Source: SHZI01 sp041396045
Lineage (GTDB): Bacteria; Pseudomonadota; Gammaproteobacteria; Steroidobacterales; GCA-2729495
Length of the DNA stretch: 64,000 nt
Assembly (NCBI GenBank): GCA_041396045.1
Contig: JAWKZI010000012.1
Location: 1 to 64,000, forward strand
Reading direction: 5' to 3'
Position 1 is the first letter of the stretch, and each line of letters opens with the position of its first letter. The notes beneath the pieces are model-generated. The model had not been told where the DNA came from. It made no database searches and worked only from the letters and a program-made list of their open reading frames with translations. The position numbers were made by a program, and so were the translations under genes. Below, one piece after another: positions 36,714-46,377 of the stretch.

Positions 36714-37547
36714 TTAGCGGTAGCGGTCGTCCCGTTCGCCATACTGGCGTTCGGACAGTTCGCGACGCTCCTGTGCCTCTACGGACAGGGTGGCTACCGG
36801 ACGGGCTTCGAGCCGTCTCAAACCAATTTCCTCGCCCGTTTCCTCACAATAGCCGTAACTGCCATCATCAATACGCTCAAGTGCCGCAGTAATCTTTTTC
36901 AAAAGCTTGCGCTCCCGATCCCGGGTACGCAGTTCCAGGCCGAACTCGGACTCCTGGGTGGCGCGGTCGTTGGGATCGGGGAAGTTGCTGGCTTCATCCT
37001 GCATGTGATGGACGGTACGATCGACTTCCTCCATCAACTCCCGCTTCCAGGCCTGGAGGATCTGGCGAAAATGATCACGCTGTGCGGTATTCATGTACGG
37101 TTCGCCCGGCTGCAGGCGGTACGGGCGAACACCGTGAATCAGGGCGTCCGGATCGTACGGAATCCGGGTCGGCTGGGTGCTTTTGCGCGAACGGGTGGCG
37201 CGTTTGCCACCGCTGGTTTTGACGACGCCGGGTGCAGTCCGCACCACCGTCTCCCGAACCTTTTTGGATTCCTTCGCTTTGGCCTTCGGACTTGCGGCTT
37301 TCACCGTCGCCTTGGCAGTCTTGGTCACTTTGGCGGCCGATTGTTTCTTGGTGGCTGTGGTTTTTGCCGCAGATTTGGCCTTGGTGGGCGCTTTACGGCT
37401 GGTGGTTGTTGCCACCTTTTTGGGTGCAGCTTTCTTGCTGGCGACTTTGCGACGGGCTGGTGCCATGGACTTCTTTGCGCCAGAGGCCGTCTTGGCCTTT
37501 GTCGATGAACTGCTCTTGCGTGCCGGTCGCTTCACTGCCGCCATCAT
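36714..37547 (-). CDS. dksA: DksA-family RNA polymerase-binding factor with H1-like N-terminal arm
   Basis: DksA binds the RNA polymerase secondary channel and mediates the ppGpp response. The C-terminal 150 residues match DksA: GVRPYRLQPGEPYMNTAQRD, a coiled coil, the tip DPNDRA (Asp-x2-Asp-x-Ala retained), and GLELRTRDRERKLLKKI. The zinc-finger positions C-x2-C-x17-C-x2-C read C-x2-T-x17-S-x2-A, so the zinc site is lost, as in zinc-independent DksA2-type proteins. Residues 1-125 or so are a Lys/Ala/Thr-rich histone-H1-like arm (KSMAPARRKVASKKAAPKK). Remembered Xanthomonas DksA homologues have similar arms. The start is ATG 37547, with ATG 37544 also possible. Confidence 0.93.
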   Translation of the reverse strand: MMAAVKRPARKSSSSTKAKTASGAKKSMAPARRKVASKKAAPKKVATTTSRKAPTKAKSAAKTTATKKQSAAKVTKTAKATVKAASPKAKAKESKKVRETVVRTAPGVVKTSGGKRATRSRKSTQPTRIPYDPDALIHGVRPYRLQPGEPYMNTAQRDHFRQILQAWKRELMEEVDRTVHHMQDEASNFPDPNDRATQESEFGLELRTRDRERKLLKKITAALERIDDGSYGYCEETGEEIGLRRLEARPVATLSVEAQERRELSERQYGERDDRYR

Positions 37548-37665
37548 GAATAATCCTGGTCGAAATTCGAGCGCGGCATTATACATAGTGAATCCGCAAC
37601 GGGAAGGGTCATTGCGTTGCCGCAAAAAGCCCGGATATTCAGCAAGTTGCGCGATCGTTGCTGTT

Positions 37666-38088
37666 CTAGGCCGATAGCATACCCGTGGGCGCGGCAGGGT
37701 GGGGAAGGACGACCGGTGTCAGGGGCGTCCAGCCTGGCTGGCGATGCTCCACGATTATCGAGGTGTAGATGCCGCCACGAACATTAAAATCTGCAGTAAG
37801 GCGCATATACAAGGGTGCGATGGCAGCTACCAGTTCATCCAGAATCTGGTTTGTTACTGCCTCGTGAAAAGCCCCGACGTTGCGGAATGCCCAGATATAG
37901 TTTTTCAGTGACTTCAGTTCGATACACAGCTTAGCGGGCACATATTCTAGAAGCAGTGTGGCGAAGTCAGGCTGGCCGGTCTTCGGGCAAAGGCAAGTAA
38001 ATTCGGGCAGGCGCATGCAAATGGTATATGGCCGTGCTGGTGTCGGGTTCGGGAAGGATTCAAGAGTTGTGGTTGGTTTGAGTGTCAT
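37666..38088 (-). CDS. queF: NADPH-dependent 7-cyano-7-deazaguanine reductase (short form)
   Basis: QueF reduces preQ0 to preQ1 in queuosine biosynthesis. The 140-residue product is the unimodular form. The catalytic Cys is in EFTCLCPKTGQPDFATL, the family signature is ELKSLKNYIWAFRNVGAFHE, and the C-terminal half contains NVRGGIYTSIIVEH. The start is ATG 38088. It is divergent from smc across an 81-bp gap and convergent with nothing; dksA lies downstream on the same strand. Confidence 0.95.
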   Translation of the reverse strand: MTLKPTTTLESFPNPTPARPYTICMRLPEFTCLCPKTGQPDFATLLLEYVPAKLCIELKSLKNYIWAFRNVGAFHEAVTNQILDELVAAIAPLYMRLTADFNVRGGIYTSIIVEHRQPGWTPLTPVVLPHPAAPTGMLSA

Positions 38089-38169
38089 GAGCGTACCCTG
38101 TCGAAATAATCTACAATAAGCGCACGTTTCCCGTTAGCTTAGCTTCTCTCTCCCGGGCGTCCAGACCTT

Positions 38170-41100
38170 ATGCGACTCAGCAAGATCAAGCTTGCGGGAT
38201 TCAAGTCATTTGTAGACCCAACAACCGTCCAGTTTCCCAGCAATCTCGTGGGCGTGGTCGGACCCAACGGCTGTGGCAAGTCCAATATTATCGACGCAAT
38301 TCGCTGGGTAATGGGCGAGACGTCGGCCCGCCACCTGCGCGGCCAATCGATGGAGGACGTGATCTTCAATGGTTCGAGTTCACGCAAGCCCGTGGGCTCG
38401 GCGTCGGTCGAACTCTGCTTCGACAACTCTGCAGGCACGCTTGAGGGTCAGTTTGCCAGCTACGCTGAGATTTCCATTCGCCGGACCGTCACACGCGATG
38501 GCGTTTCGCAGTATTTCCTGAACAATACCCGCTGTCGCCGCAAGGATATTACCGGACTGTTTCTGGGTACCGGGCTGGGTCCGCGAAGCTACGCCATTAT
38601 CGAACAGGGCATGGTCTCGCGGCTGGTGGAGGCCAGGCCCGAAGAGATGCGGAATTATATCGAGGAAGCTGCCGGCATCTCCAAATACAAGGAGCGCCGT
38701 CGGGAAACCGAGATCCGCATGGGCCATACGCGGGAAAACCTGTCCCGGCTCAACGACCTCAGGGACGAGGTGGAGAAGCAACTGAAGCATCTGCAGCGCC
38801 AGGCACAGGTGGCCGAGCGCTACAGAAATTACAAACAAGAGGAGCGCCAGCTGGAAGCCGAGTTGCTGGCTATCCGATTGAATGAACTTGAGCACGGACT
38901 GACGGCCCAGCGCCACAGCCTTGCAACTCGCCAGACTGCGATGGACGCAGAACTGGCCAATCAGCGGCAGGTTGAGCGGGACATCGAAAGCGCCCGCGCC
39001 GAGCACGTCACTGCCAGCGAATCCTTCGCAACGACACAGGCGAGTTATTACGCCGTACAAGGGGAAATCGCGCGGCTGGAGCAAACGCTGGCTCACGCGC
39101 GCGAACTGCGGGAGCGTGAACGTCTCGATCTGGCTCGAGCACGGGAAAGCCTCACAGGCGTCCTGGTTGAAGTCGAACGGGACGCACGAACACTCGCGGA
39201 GATAGAGTCGGGTATAGCCGGCTTTGAGCCGGAACTGGCGACTGCCCGTGCCACTGAAGCGACCGCTTTAGCCGAATTGCAAGCCAGTGAATCCGCGTTG
39301 AATGCCTGGCAGGAAAGCTGGCACGCCTTCAATCTGGATGTTAAGGAGCACCAGCAAAACCGGCAGGTCGAACAGACACGTCTGGAGCATCTGGGCGCCC
39401 ATAAAGCCAGACTGGAAAAGCAGCTTCAGTCCGTCGAGGGAGAGCGGCGCTCTATTTCCATCGTTGAGGTCGAGGCCCGGCTCAACGCGCAGGACAAGAT
39501 TCAGACTGACGTCCAGTTGTCGCTGACCAGTGAAGCTCAAGCTCTTGAAGATGCAGGCCACAGGCTTGGCACCCAGCAGGAAGCTGAACAACGTCTGGGT
39601 AGTGAAATCGAGCAGTTACATGGCAGCCTGGAGGCTCGACGTGGTCGGCTGGAAGCCTTGCAGGCAATCAGGAAGCCGCTCTCGGGATCGACAAGCAGAA
39701 CGACGAAGACATTCTCGGCAATTGGCTGGCCGAAACTGGCCTGGCCACCCGCAAGCGCCTGGTTCAGCAAATGGCGGCCGACAGTCGATGGACGCACGCC
39801 GTAGAGACGGTACTCGGAGATTTTCTGCAAGCCGTTTGCGTAGACGACAGTGGCAGCCACGCCCGATCACTGCCGGATGCCACGCTGATTTTGCTGGATG
39901 GCACGGACAGCGGCTTCCCGGCCACTGCCGACACTCTGGCCGCGCATGTAAAAAATGCCGGTGCCGTGCATGGCGTTCTGGCCGGAATCCTGTGTGCAGA
40001 CTCGCTAGAGGATGCCTTGCAACGTCGTGCGAGCCTGAATCCAGGCCAGTCGATCATCACGCCGGACGGCATCTGGTTGGGTATCGGCTGGGTGCGCGTC
40101 AATCACGGTCAGCGCTTCGTGGGCATGATGGCTCGCGAGCAGGAGATCAGGGATCTTGAGAATGATCTTGGCCGTGATGAAGCCAGGCTGGCGTCACTGG
40201 GCAGGGACCGCAACAGCCTTCGCGCACAGATCGATGCGCTCGAACGCGAGCGTCAGCAGATCCAGCTGCGCCTTGCGGATGCAAATCGTCAAAGTCTGGA
40301 ATCTGCCTCTTTGGCGGCTACCCTGCATCAGGAGCTGGTGCGGGCCCGCAGTCGCCTTGATGTGCTCCAGCAGGATGACGAGTCTGTACGCCGTGAACTG
40401 GAAGAACTGCAAAGTGTGATTGGCGAAGCCCGTGATCGCCTTGCTTCAGCGGAAGACAGCCTTGCTGAACTGGAACTCAAAAGTCCCGCGCTACGCGCCG
40501 AGCAGGACGGGCTACTGGTGCGATACAACACAGCGCGGGAAACCGCAGAGTTGCATCGTGCCGCCGTTGGCAAGGTTGTCATTGAGTTTGAGAGTCGTCG
40601 GGCTGCCCAGGGTGCGGCACAGGCCTCGCTCGATCGCGTCATGCAACAGCGGGATCAACTTCAGCAGCGGATTGCGGAGCTGGAGTCGCGAGCCCAGGGT
40701 AGCGAACAACCGCTGCAGGATTATCAACGCGAGCTGGATGCCGAACTTGCCAGGCAGATTGAAGTGCAGGCCGAACTGGCCAGGCAACGCGAGAATCTCG
40801 GTACCGTCGAACAAATTGTGAAGTCCGGTGAATCCCGGCGGCATGAGCTCGAGAAATCGGTGAATGCCCAGCGAGAGGCACTCGAGGCGCTCCGCATGCA
40901 GGTTCGGGAGCTGGAAGTGCGCGGAGAAGCACTGAGCGAACGGTTTACTGCCACCGGTCTGGTCCTTGCCGATGTGGCGGCGCAAGTTCCACCAGATGCT
41001 GATCCGGAGCAGTGGGACCAGCGTCTCGCAAAGACACGGAACTCAATCGAACGACTTGGCCCGATCAATCTGGCTGCCATCGATGAGTTCTCGGAGCAAT

Positions 41101-41669
41101 CTGAACGCAAGACCTACCTTGATGCGCAGCACGCAGATCTCTCAGCGGCACTCGAGACCCTGGAACATGCCATCCGGAGAATCGATCGCGAGAGTCGCAC
41201 CCGCTTTCAGGAGACCTTCGACAATATCAATGCGGGGCTCAAGACACTTTTCCCGCGGCTGTTCGGCGGTGGGCATGCCTATCTGACTCTCGAGGGCGAT
41301 GACTTGCTAAGTGCCGGGGTGACCGTGATGGCCAGACCCCCTGGCAAGCGCAACAGCAATATTCACCTCTTGTCTGGTGGTGAAAAGGCCCTGACGGCCG
41401 TGGCATTGATCTTTTCCATCTTCGAACTCAATCCGGCCCCCTTCTGTCTGCTGGATGAGGTTGATGCGCCATTGGACGAAGCGAATGTCGGCCGTTTCTG
41501 TGAGATAGTTCGAGAGATGTCCAAAGCAGTGCAGTTCATAGTTATTACGCACAACAAGACCACAATGGAAATGACCAAACAGTTGACGGGTGTAACGATG
41601 AATGAGCCAGGTGTTTCACGACTGGTGGCGGTCGATATTGACGAGGCCGTCAAACTCGTTGCGAGCTAG
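38170..41669 (+). CDS. smc: Chromosome segregation protein SMC, one frameshift
   Basis: SMC is the condensin ATPase; its kleisin partners ScpA and ScpB are encoded at 50-51.6 kb in this window. The N-terminal head has LAGFKSFVDPTTVQFPSNLV and Walker A GPNGCGKSNIID. Two long coiled coils flank a hinge near residues 520-640. The C-terminal head has the signature HLLSGGEKALTAVAL, and Walker B is FCLLDEVDAPLDEANV. The frame breaks near 39675: LEARRGRLEALQAI continues as AALGIDKQNDEDILGNWLAE in the next frame. Corrected length is about 1,166 residues, normal for SMC. Gammaproteobacteria with SMC rather than MukB commonly have smc-zipA-ligA. Confidence 0.94.
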
Positions 41670-41678
41670 GCGCTCATC

Positions 41679-42314
41679 ATGACGGCGCTACGCTGGATTC
41701 TGCTCATTGCGGCTCTGCTGATTTTGCTGGCGGTATTCCTCTGGTCGCGCTACCACGCCCGCCTTGTTGAATGGGCGCGGCTGGTCAGGCGTCGGCAACA
41801 GCCGGCCGTTGCAGCCCCGGCTCCGGCAAGCCGGCAGGAGCCCACGCTGCCAGCGTCATCCTCATCCCAGCCTGACCCGGTTGAGATGCCTGAAAAGATT
41901 GTGACCATACGGATACTCTGTCGGGGAGCGACACCTTTTCCCGGCGAACAACTGATATTGGCTCTGCGAGCAGCCGGTTTGCGGCACGGTCGTTTCGGAA
42001 TATTTCATATGTATCCTCCGGACAATGACTCTATGCCGGTGTTCAGTGTTGCCAGCCTTACCGAGCCCGGATCATTCGACCTCTCCCAACTGCGCACTGA
42101 TGTTTATCAGGGTGTCAGTCTGTTCCTCGGGCTGCCTGGTCCGGTGGAATCCATCACGGCATTTGACGCCATGGTCGAGACGGCACGGACTATCGCCCGG
42201 GAACTGGATGGAAACCTCGTGGATGAACATGGCAGCACCATGAGCATCCAGCGCGAACGGTACCTCCGGGAAGAGGTCATCCAGTTTCAGCACCGACAAA
42301 GTCGCCCTGGCTGA
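41679..42314 (+). CDS. zipA: Cell division protein ZipA
   Basis: ZipA anchors FtsZ to the inner membrane. The 211-residue product has an N-terminal membrane helix (about 5-23, RWILLIAALLILLAVFLW) and a short Pro/Ala/Ser-rich linker. The C-terminal FtsZ-binding domain contains GEQLILALRAAGLRHGRFGI, MPVFSVASLTEPGSFDLSQL and GVSLFLGLPGP. It is shorter than E. coli ZipA because the linker is reduced. It lies between smc and ligA at 9 and 20 bp spacing, an operon. Confidence 0.94.
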   Translation: MTALRWILLIAALLILLAVFLWSRYHARLVEWARLVRRRQQPAVAAPAPASRQEPTLPASSSSQPDPVEMPEKIVTIRILCRGATPFPGEQLILALRAAGLRHGRFGIFHMYPPDNDSMPVFSVASLTEPGSFDLSQLRTDVYQGVSLFLGLPGPVESITAFDAMVETARTIARELDGNLVDEHGSTMSIQRERYLREEVIQFQHRQSRPG

Positions 42315-42334
42315 CTCGCGGCGGTAGCGCCCCA

Positions 42335-44380
42335 ATGGCTTCCGCCAAGGATAAATCGCGAAGGGCCGCCGAGCTCCGCTCAACACTGGCGGATTACAAC
42401 TACCGCTACCACGTTCTGGACGATCCTTCAGTTCCTGACTCGGTTTATGACCAGCTCTTCCAGGAGTTGCGACAGCTCGAAGCGGACGATCCCGGCCTGA
42501 TTGTTCCTGATTCACCGACTCAACGTGTCGGCGCTGCGCCGGTCGCCGGATTCGCAGAGGTGCGCCATGGTGTGCCGATGCTTTCGCTGGACAATGCTTT
42601 TTCGGAAGACGAGTTACAGGCCTTTGACCGGCGCGCACGTGAACGGCTGGGGTTGGAGGCGGAGCTGCAGTACTCAGCGGAGCCCAAGCTCGACGGAGCC
42701 GCAATCAACCTGGTTTACGAAAAAGGTGAACTGGTAAAGGCGGCGACGCGGGGCGATGGCACGACGGGCGAAGACGTTACCCATAACGTACGAACAATCC
42801 GCTCGGTGCCGCTACGAATTCGTGGTTCGCAGGTACCCGACCGGCTTGAAGTCCGCGGTGAGATTTTCATGCCTCGCGACGGTTTTCGACAACTGAATGA
42901 AACCGCGAGAAAGGCTGGCGAAAAGCTTTTCGTGAATCCCCGCAACGCTGCGGCCGGCAGCCTGCGCCAACTGGATCCACGCCTGACCGCCTCTCGCCCC
43001 CTGTCGCTGTTTGCTTATGGTATCGGCCTGATTGCCGGTGGACGGCTTCCAGCCACGCACAGTGCCATGCTCGTTCAGCTGCGCGAATGGGGCCTTCCTG
43101 TGGCGCCTGAAGCTACCGTAGCCACTGGTGTAGCCGGATGTATTGCCTACCATCAGCAGATGCTGCAGAAGCGTTCTGAACTGCGCTACGACACAGATGG
43201 CGTTGTGTTCAAGGTCGATGATCTGTCCCTGCAGGCTGAGCTGGGCACCGTCGCTCGATCGCCACGGTGGGCAATCGCATACAAGTTTCCAGCCGAGGAG
43301 CAACTTACGCGGGTTGAAGCTGTTGAATTTCAGGTTGGCCGTACCGGAGTCCTGACACCAGTGGCTCGGCTGGAGCCGGTGTTTGTAGGCGGCGTCACTG
43401 TAAGCAATGCCACGCTTCACAACCTTGGCGAGGTCCATCGCAAAGACATACGACCTGGCGACACGGTTATTGTCCGCCGTGCAGGTGATGTGATTCCGGA
43501 GATCGTGGCCGTGGTCATGGACCGTCGTTTACCTGAATCTCTTCCGGTTGTAGCGCCCAGTTGCTGCCCAATCTGCGGTTCCGCAGTCTCTATAGTTGAA
43601 GGTGAAGTGGCTATTCGCTGTAGCGGAGGCCTCGTTTGCCCGGCCCAACGAAAGGAATCACTGCTTCATTTTGCGTCCCGGCGGGCATTGAATATCGATG
43701 GCCTCGGCAGTCAGCTTATTGAACAACTTGTGGATCCGTCCCGTGACGGTGGGGCGTTGGTGGCTGATCCAGGTGATCTCTACTTGTTATCGCCGGATCA
43801 GCTGGCGCAGCTCACCCGGATGGGCGAGCGTTCTGCAGCCCGGCTGTTTGCCGCGATAGAGAAGAGTAAATCCACAACTCTCGCGCGTTTTCTGCATGCA
43901 CTTGGCATCCCGGAAGTTGGTGAAGCCACCAGTCAGAATCTTGCCCGATATTTCCGGAATCTGGATGCCCTCATGGAGGCTACGGAGGAGCAACTGGTGG
44001 AAGTCGAAGATGTAGGCCCGATCATGGCGAAACACATTCTCGACTTCTTTCGCGAACCGCATAATCGCGATGTCATCCGGCAGCTGCAGAAGGCTGGCGT
44101 GCATTGGGACGAGTCGGAGCCCACCGAATCGCGGGGCAACCTCCCACTTAAAGGCAAGAACTTTGTTGTTACCGGGACGCTGACCAGCATGACCAGGGAC
44201 GAGGCCAAAGCACGGATACAGGCCCTTGGCGGCAAGGCAACCGGAAGCGTCACCGGCAAGACTGATTTCCTGGTGGCCGGTGAAAATCCTGGCTCCAAGT
44301 TGGCCAAGGCAAAGTCACTGGACGTCGAAATCCTGGACGAAGACGCCTTTCAGTCGCTATTACAGCGGCAGTGGCGCTAA
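42335..44380 (+). CDS. ligA: NAD-dependent DNA ligase
   Basis: LigA seals nicks during replication and repair using NAD+. The intact product is 681 residues. The Ia domain (YNYRYHVLDDPSVPDSVYDQ) is followed by the adenylation domain with catalytic Lys in YSAEPKLDGAAINLVYE near residue 117. Next come the OB domain (VGRTGVLTPVARLEPVFVGG) and a Cys4 zinc finger (CPICGS, then C and C in RCSGGLVCPAQ). HhH repeats (ALGIPEVGEATSQNLARYF) and a BRCT domain (GKNFVVTGTLTSMTRDEAKA) complete it. Confidence 0.97.
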   Translation: MASAKDKSRRAAELRSTLADYNYRYHVLDDPSVPDSVYDQLFQELRQLEADDPGLIVPDSPTQRVGAAPVAGFAEVRHGVPMLSLDNAFSEDELQAFDRRARERLGLEAELQYSAEPKLDGAAINLVYEKGELVKAATRGDGTTGEDVTHNVRTIRSVPLRIRGSQVPDRLEVRGEIFMPRDGFRQLNETARKAGEKLFVNPRNAAAGSLRQLDPRLTASRPLSLFAYGIGLIAGGRLPATHSAMLVQLREWGLPVAPEATVATGVAGCIAYHQQMLQKRSELRYDTDGVVFKVDDLSLQAELGTVARSPRWAIAYKFPAEEQLTRVEAVEFQVGRTGVLTPVARLEPVFVGGVTVSNATLHNLGEVHRKDIRPGDTVIVRRAGDVIPEIVAVVMDRRLPESLPVVAPSCCPICGSAVSIVEGEVAIRCSGGLVCPAQRKESLLHFASRRALNIDGLGSQLIEQLVDPSRDGGALVADPGDLYLLSPDQLAQLTRMGERSAARLFAAIEKSKSTTLARFLHALGIPEVGEATSQNLARYFRNLDALMEATEEQLVEVEDVGPIMAKHILDFFREPHNRDVIRQLQKAGVHWDESEPTESRGNLPLKGKNFVVTGTLTSMTRDEAKARIQALGGKATGSVTGKTDFLVAGENPGSKLAKAKSLDVEILDEDAFQSLLQRQWR

Positions 44381-44458
44381 TGCGCACAAGACCGGACGAG
44401 CTTCAGCGCCGACATTATCGCGTTGACCAAGGCTCGGGGGCCTGCCTATAGTAAGTTT

Positions 44459-45277
44459 ATGAGCTTGAAAGTAAGCGAAACAGTTTTTGCGGTAATACTG
44501 GCGACCATTCGCCCCATAGTTTCAATGTTGATTCGATTTGGCATCTCGTATCAGGATTTTGACCGCGTAGTCCGGGCTGCGTTTGTAGACGCGGCGACCA
44601 ACCTTGGGGCGACTGGTTCTCGACAGCCGAACGTATCCAAGATTGCCCTAACGACGGGATTGAGCCGCAAAGTGGTGCGTCAAGTTCAAGAGCAAGCGTT
44701 AGGCACCACGCTGCCTAGCCCAGAGATTCGCAGCTTGCCTGCTGAGGTACTAAATGTTTGGTACACCAATGGTAGATTCTCAAAGCAGGCTGGAGTGCCG
44801 CGAGAGTTGGCTTGGGATACTGGGCCGGGATCATTTTGTGATTTGGTTAAGAGTTGCACAGCAAGTATTTCGCCAACAGTGATGCGAAGCGAACTTATGC
44901 GGGTTGGCGCGATCTCGGAATCAAAAGATGGATTGCTATGTGCATTGAGGCGCTCTTTTGTTCCAAGTACCAATGAGGAGCGCCTCATTCAGGGATTGCA
45001 GTATGGAATTCGCCCTTTGGCAATGACGGTTGCTCACAATACAAGCCCTGTCGAAGGCCAAGACCTTCGCTTTCAACGTATTGTCTGGAATTACTGTGTG
45101 GCAAAGCCTCGCCGAGGAGCGATGGACGCACTAGTGACTAAGCGACTTGAAGAATTTTCCCAAGAAATCGACGACCTAATTTCTGAGGCAGGTAGCGATT
45201 CAAACAGAGAAGATAGCTCGGTATTTGGTGTTGGGTTGTATCATTTTGAAGATGATCCAACCGATATAGCGAGCTAG
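44459..45277 (+). CDS. DUF6502-type protein, probable HTH regulator (copy 1)
   Basis: This 272-residue protein is homologous to the one at 46378-47196, also 272 residues. Shared blocks are the N-terminal RPIVSMLIRFGISYQDFDRV (compare RPLVQILLRNGVSYTEFADT), IALTTGLSRKVVRQV, a central NVWYTNGRFS region, and the C-terminal GVGLYHFEDD (compare GLGIYHYVDD). The pattern resembles DUF6502 proteins, whose N-terminus looks like a winged helix; I know of no demonstrated function. ATG 44459 lacks a clear Shine-Dalgarno sequence, and an in-frame TTG lies at 44423. Base composition is visibly more AT-rich than the neighbours, suggesting separate ancestry. It is convergent with the octapeptide-repeat gene. 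Confidence 0.75.
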   Translation: MSLKVSETVFAVILATIRPIVSMLIRFGISYQDFDRVVRAAFVDAATNLGATGSRQPNVSKIALTTGLSRKVVRQVQEQALGTTLPSPEIRSLPAEVLNVWYTNGRFSKQAGVPRELAWDTGPGSFCDLVKSCTASISPTVMRSELMRVGAISESKDGLLCALRRSFVPSTNEERLIQGLQYGIRPLAMTVAHNTSPVEGQDLRFQRIVWNYCVAKPRRGAMDALVTKRLEEFSQEIDDLISEAGSDSNREDSSVFGVGLYHFEDDPTDIAS

Positions 45278-45306
45278 AGTCGCGCCAATGCCAATAATTC
45301 TAAAGC

Positions 45307-45340
45307 CGGAGTTGGTGAGGCTTTTGCCCCACCAACTCCG
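45307..45340. terminator. hairpin between convergent genes
   Basis: Stem cggagttggtg (45307-45317) pairs perfectly with caccaactccg (45330-45340). Inside it, ggc/gcc around tttt extends the stem past one A.C mismatch. It lies in the 101-bp gap between the convergent DUF6502-type gene and the repeat-protein gene. T runs are weak on both sides, so it is probably a bidirectional terminator or 3'-end stabiliser. Confidence 0.65.
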
Positions 45341-45378
45341 ATGTATCAAATTGGTATTATTCCACTCTACTTTAGTAT

Positions 45379-46329
45379 CTAGCGAGCGCCGGAGCCGTGG
45401 ATACCTCTAACCCCAGAGCCATGAATGCCTTTGACTCCTGAGCCGTGAATTCCCTTTACCCCGGAACCGTGGATACCTCTAACGCCGGAGCCATGAATTC
45501 CTTTTACCCCGGAACCATGAATGCCTCTAACGCCGGAGCCATGGATGCCTTTGACGCCTGAGCCATGAATGCCTCTAACGCCGGAGCCATGGATGCCTTT
45601 GACGCCTGAGCCATGAATTCCGGCAACCTTCGAGGCACCATCAGTAGAAGTACTCATCGAATCAAGGCCGGAATATTCCGTAACAACGGCATTGGCAGCC
45701 CCCGACTGCATGGCGACTAGTTCGACCATATTACCCGTAGTCGGGAGTTCACCCTGGTTGGCGGAGTTGAGATCCAGTCTCATGCCACCGAGATAGGCGA
45801 TACCTTGGGTGCTGTCGACGAGATCGAGAGAGCCGCGGATGAACAGCGGCATGGTTCCCGGCTTCGCATCATTGCTGAGTCGAATAATGTGCGTAGCTAG
45901 GTTTTCACCACCGCCGAATGAATCACCGGCTACGGCGACATAGCTTCCAGTGTGGAGATACCAAGGCAGATTTTCGGTATTGAGCACGGCGTCGATATCA
46001 CGTGGGGCATCAAGAATTCTAGCGGCTTCATCTAGAACGAGATGTTGCCCCGAAACTGTAAGCTCGCCGGTTTTCTTGTTCCAACTCTCTAAGTGTCCGA
46101 TGACTAGCAGGGCAGGGGCTGCTTCGGTAACTGTATCGGTAGCCATCGTCAGGCCGGGGGATTCCCATGCTGATAGGTTGCTGGCGGAGGTATCCAAGAC
46201 CAGCGTTCCGTCGATGGCCTGCCCGGCAACATGAATACCGGGAGCGCCGCCCCCCACGTCAGCAATGGCTATGGAATTACTTAACAGCAATGTGCCTGCG
46301 AGCGACAACACTTTTCCAACTGCATTCAT
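45379..46329 (-). CDS. secreted DUF5666-like protein with ten C-terminal GIHGSGV(K/R) repeats
   Basis: The 316-residue product starts at ATG 46329 with a ggggga ribosome-binding site. A signal peptide is visible (MNAVGKVLSLAGTLLLSNSI, likely cut near AIA-D), so it is exported. The middle (about 60-220) looks like two beta-rich OB-type units: LVIGHLESWNKKTGELTVSG, HTGSYVAVAGDSFGGGENLA, LFIRGSLDLVDSTQGIAYLG. I read these as DUF5666-like, with moderate confidence. From about residue 237 to the end there are ten tandem octapeptides GIHGSGV followed by K or R, the last being GIHGSGAR. There is no sorting motif or Cys. It lies 48 bp downstream of a DUF6502-type gene on the same strand. The function is unknown. 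Confidence 0.8.
   Translation of the reverse strand: MNAVGKVLSLAGTLLLSNSIAIADVGGGAPGIHVAGQAIDGTLVLDTSASNLSAWESPGLTMATDTVTEAAPALLVIGHLESWNKKTGELTVSGQHLVLDEAARILDAPRDIDAVLNTENLPWYLHTGSYVAVAGDSFGGGENLATHIIRLSNDAKPGTMPLFIRGSLDLVDSTQGIAYLGGMRLDLNSANQGELPTTGNMVELVAMQSGAANAVVTEYSGLDSMSTSTDGASKVAGIHGSGVKGIHGSGVRGIHGSGVKGIHGSGVRGIHGSGVKGIHGSGVRGIHGSGVKGIHGSGVKGIHGSGVRGIHGSGAR
45382..45621 (-). repeat. 24-bp tandem coding repeat, ten units
   Basis: Ten contiguous 24-bp units encode GIHGSGV(K/R). Reading from the protein N-terminus the last residues are K,R,K,R,K,R,K,K,R,R, an almost regular 48-bp K-R superunit. Two 48-bp superunits (45519-45566 and 45567-45614) are identical; the other units differ mainly at synonymous third positions (Gly and Ser codons vary freely). 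There are no spacers, so it is not a CRISPR. Confidence 0.95.
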
Positions 46330-46377
46330 ACACACGTCCCCCAATTTGTAGCGACTCTATTCATAAGTAAAAAATAT

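Noticed and set aside
36611..37677. Long plus-strand ORFs opposite dksA (for example 36642-37508)
   Set aside because: They are antisense shadows of the GC-rich, Lys-rich dksA; the minus-strand protein is clearly DksA.
45382..45621. Regular 24-bp repeats as a possible CRISPR array
   Set aside because: Units are contiguous with no spacers, in frame, and code for a uniform peptide tail.
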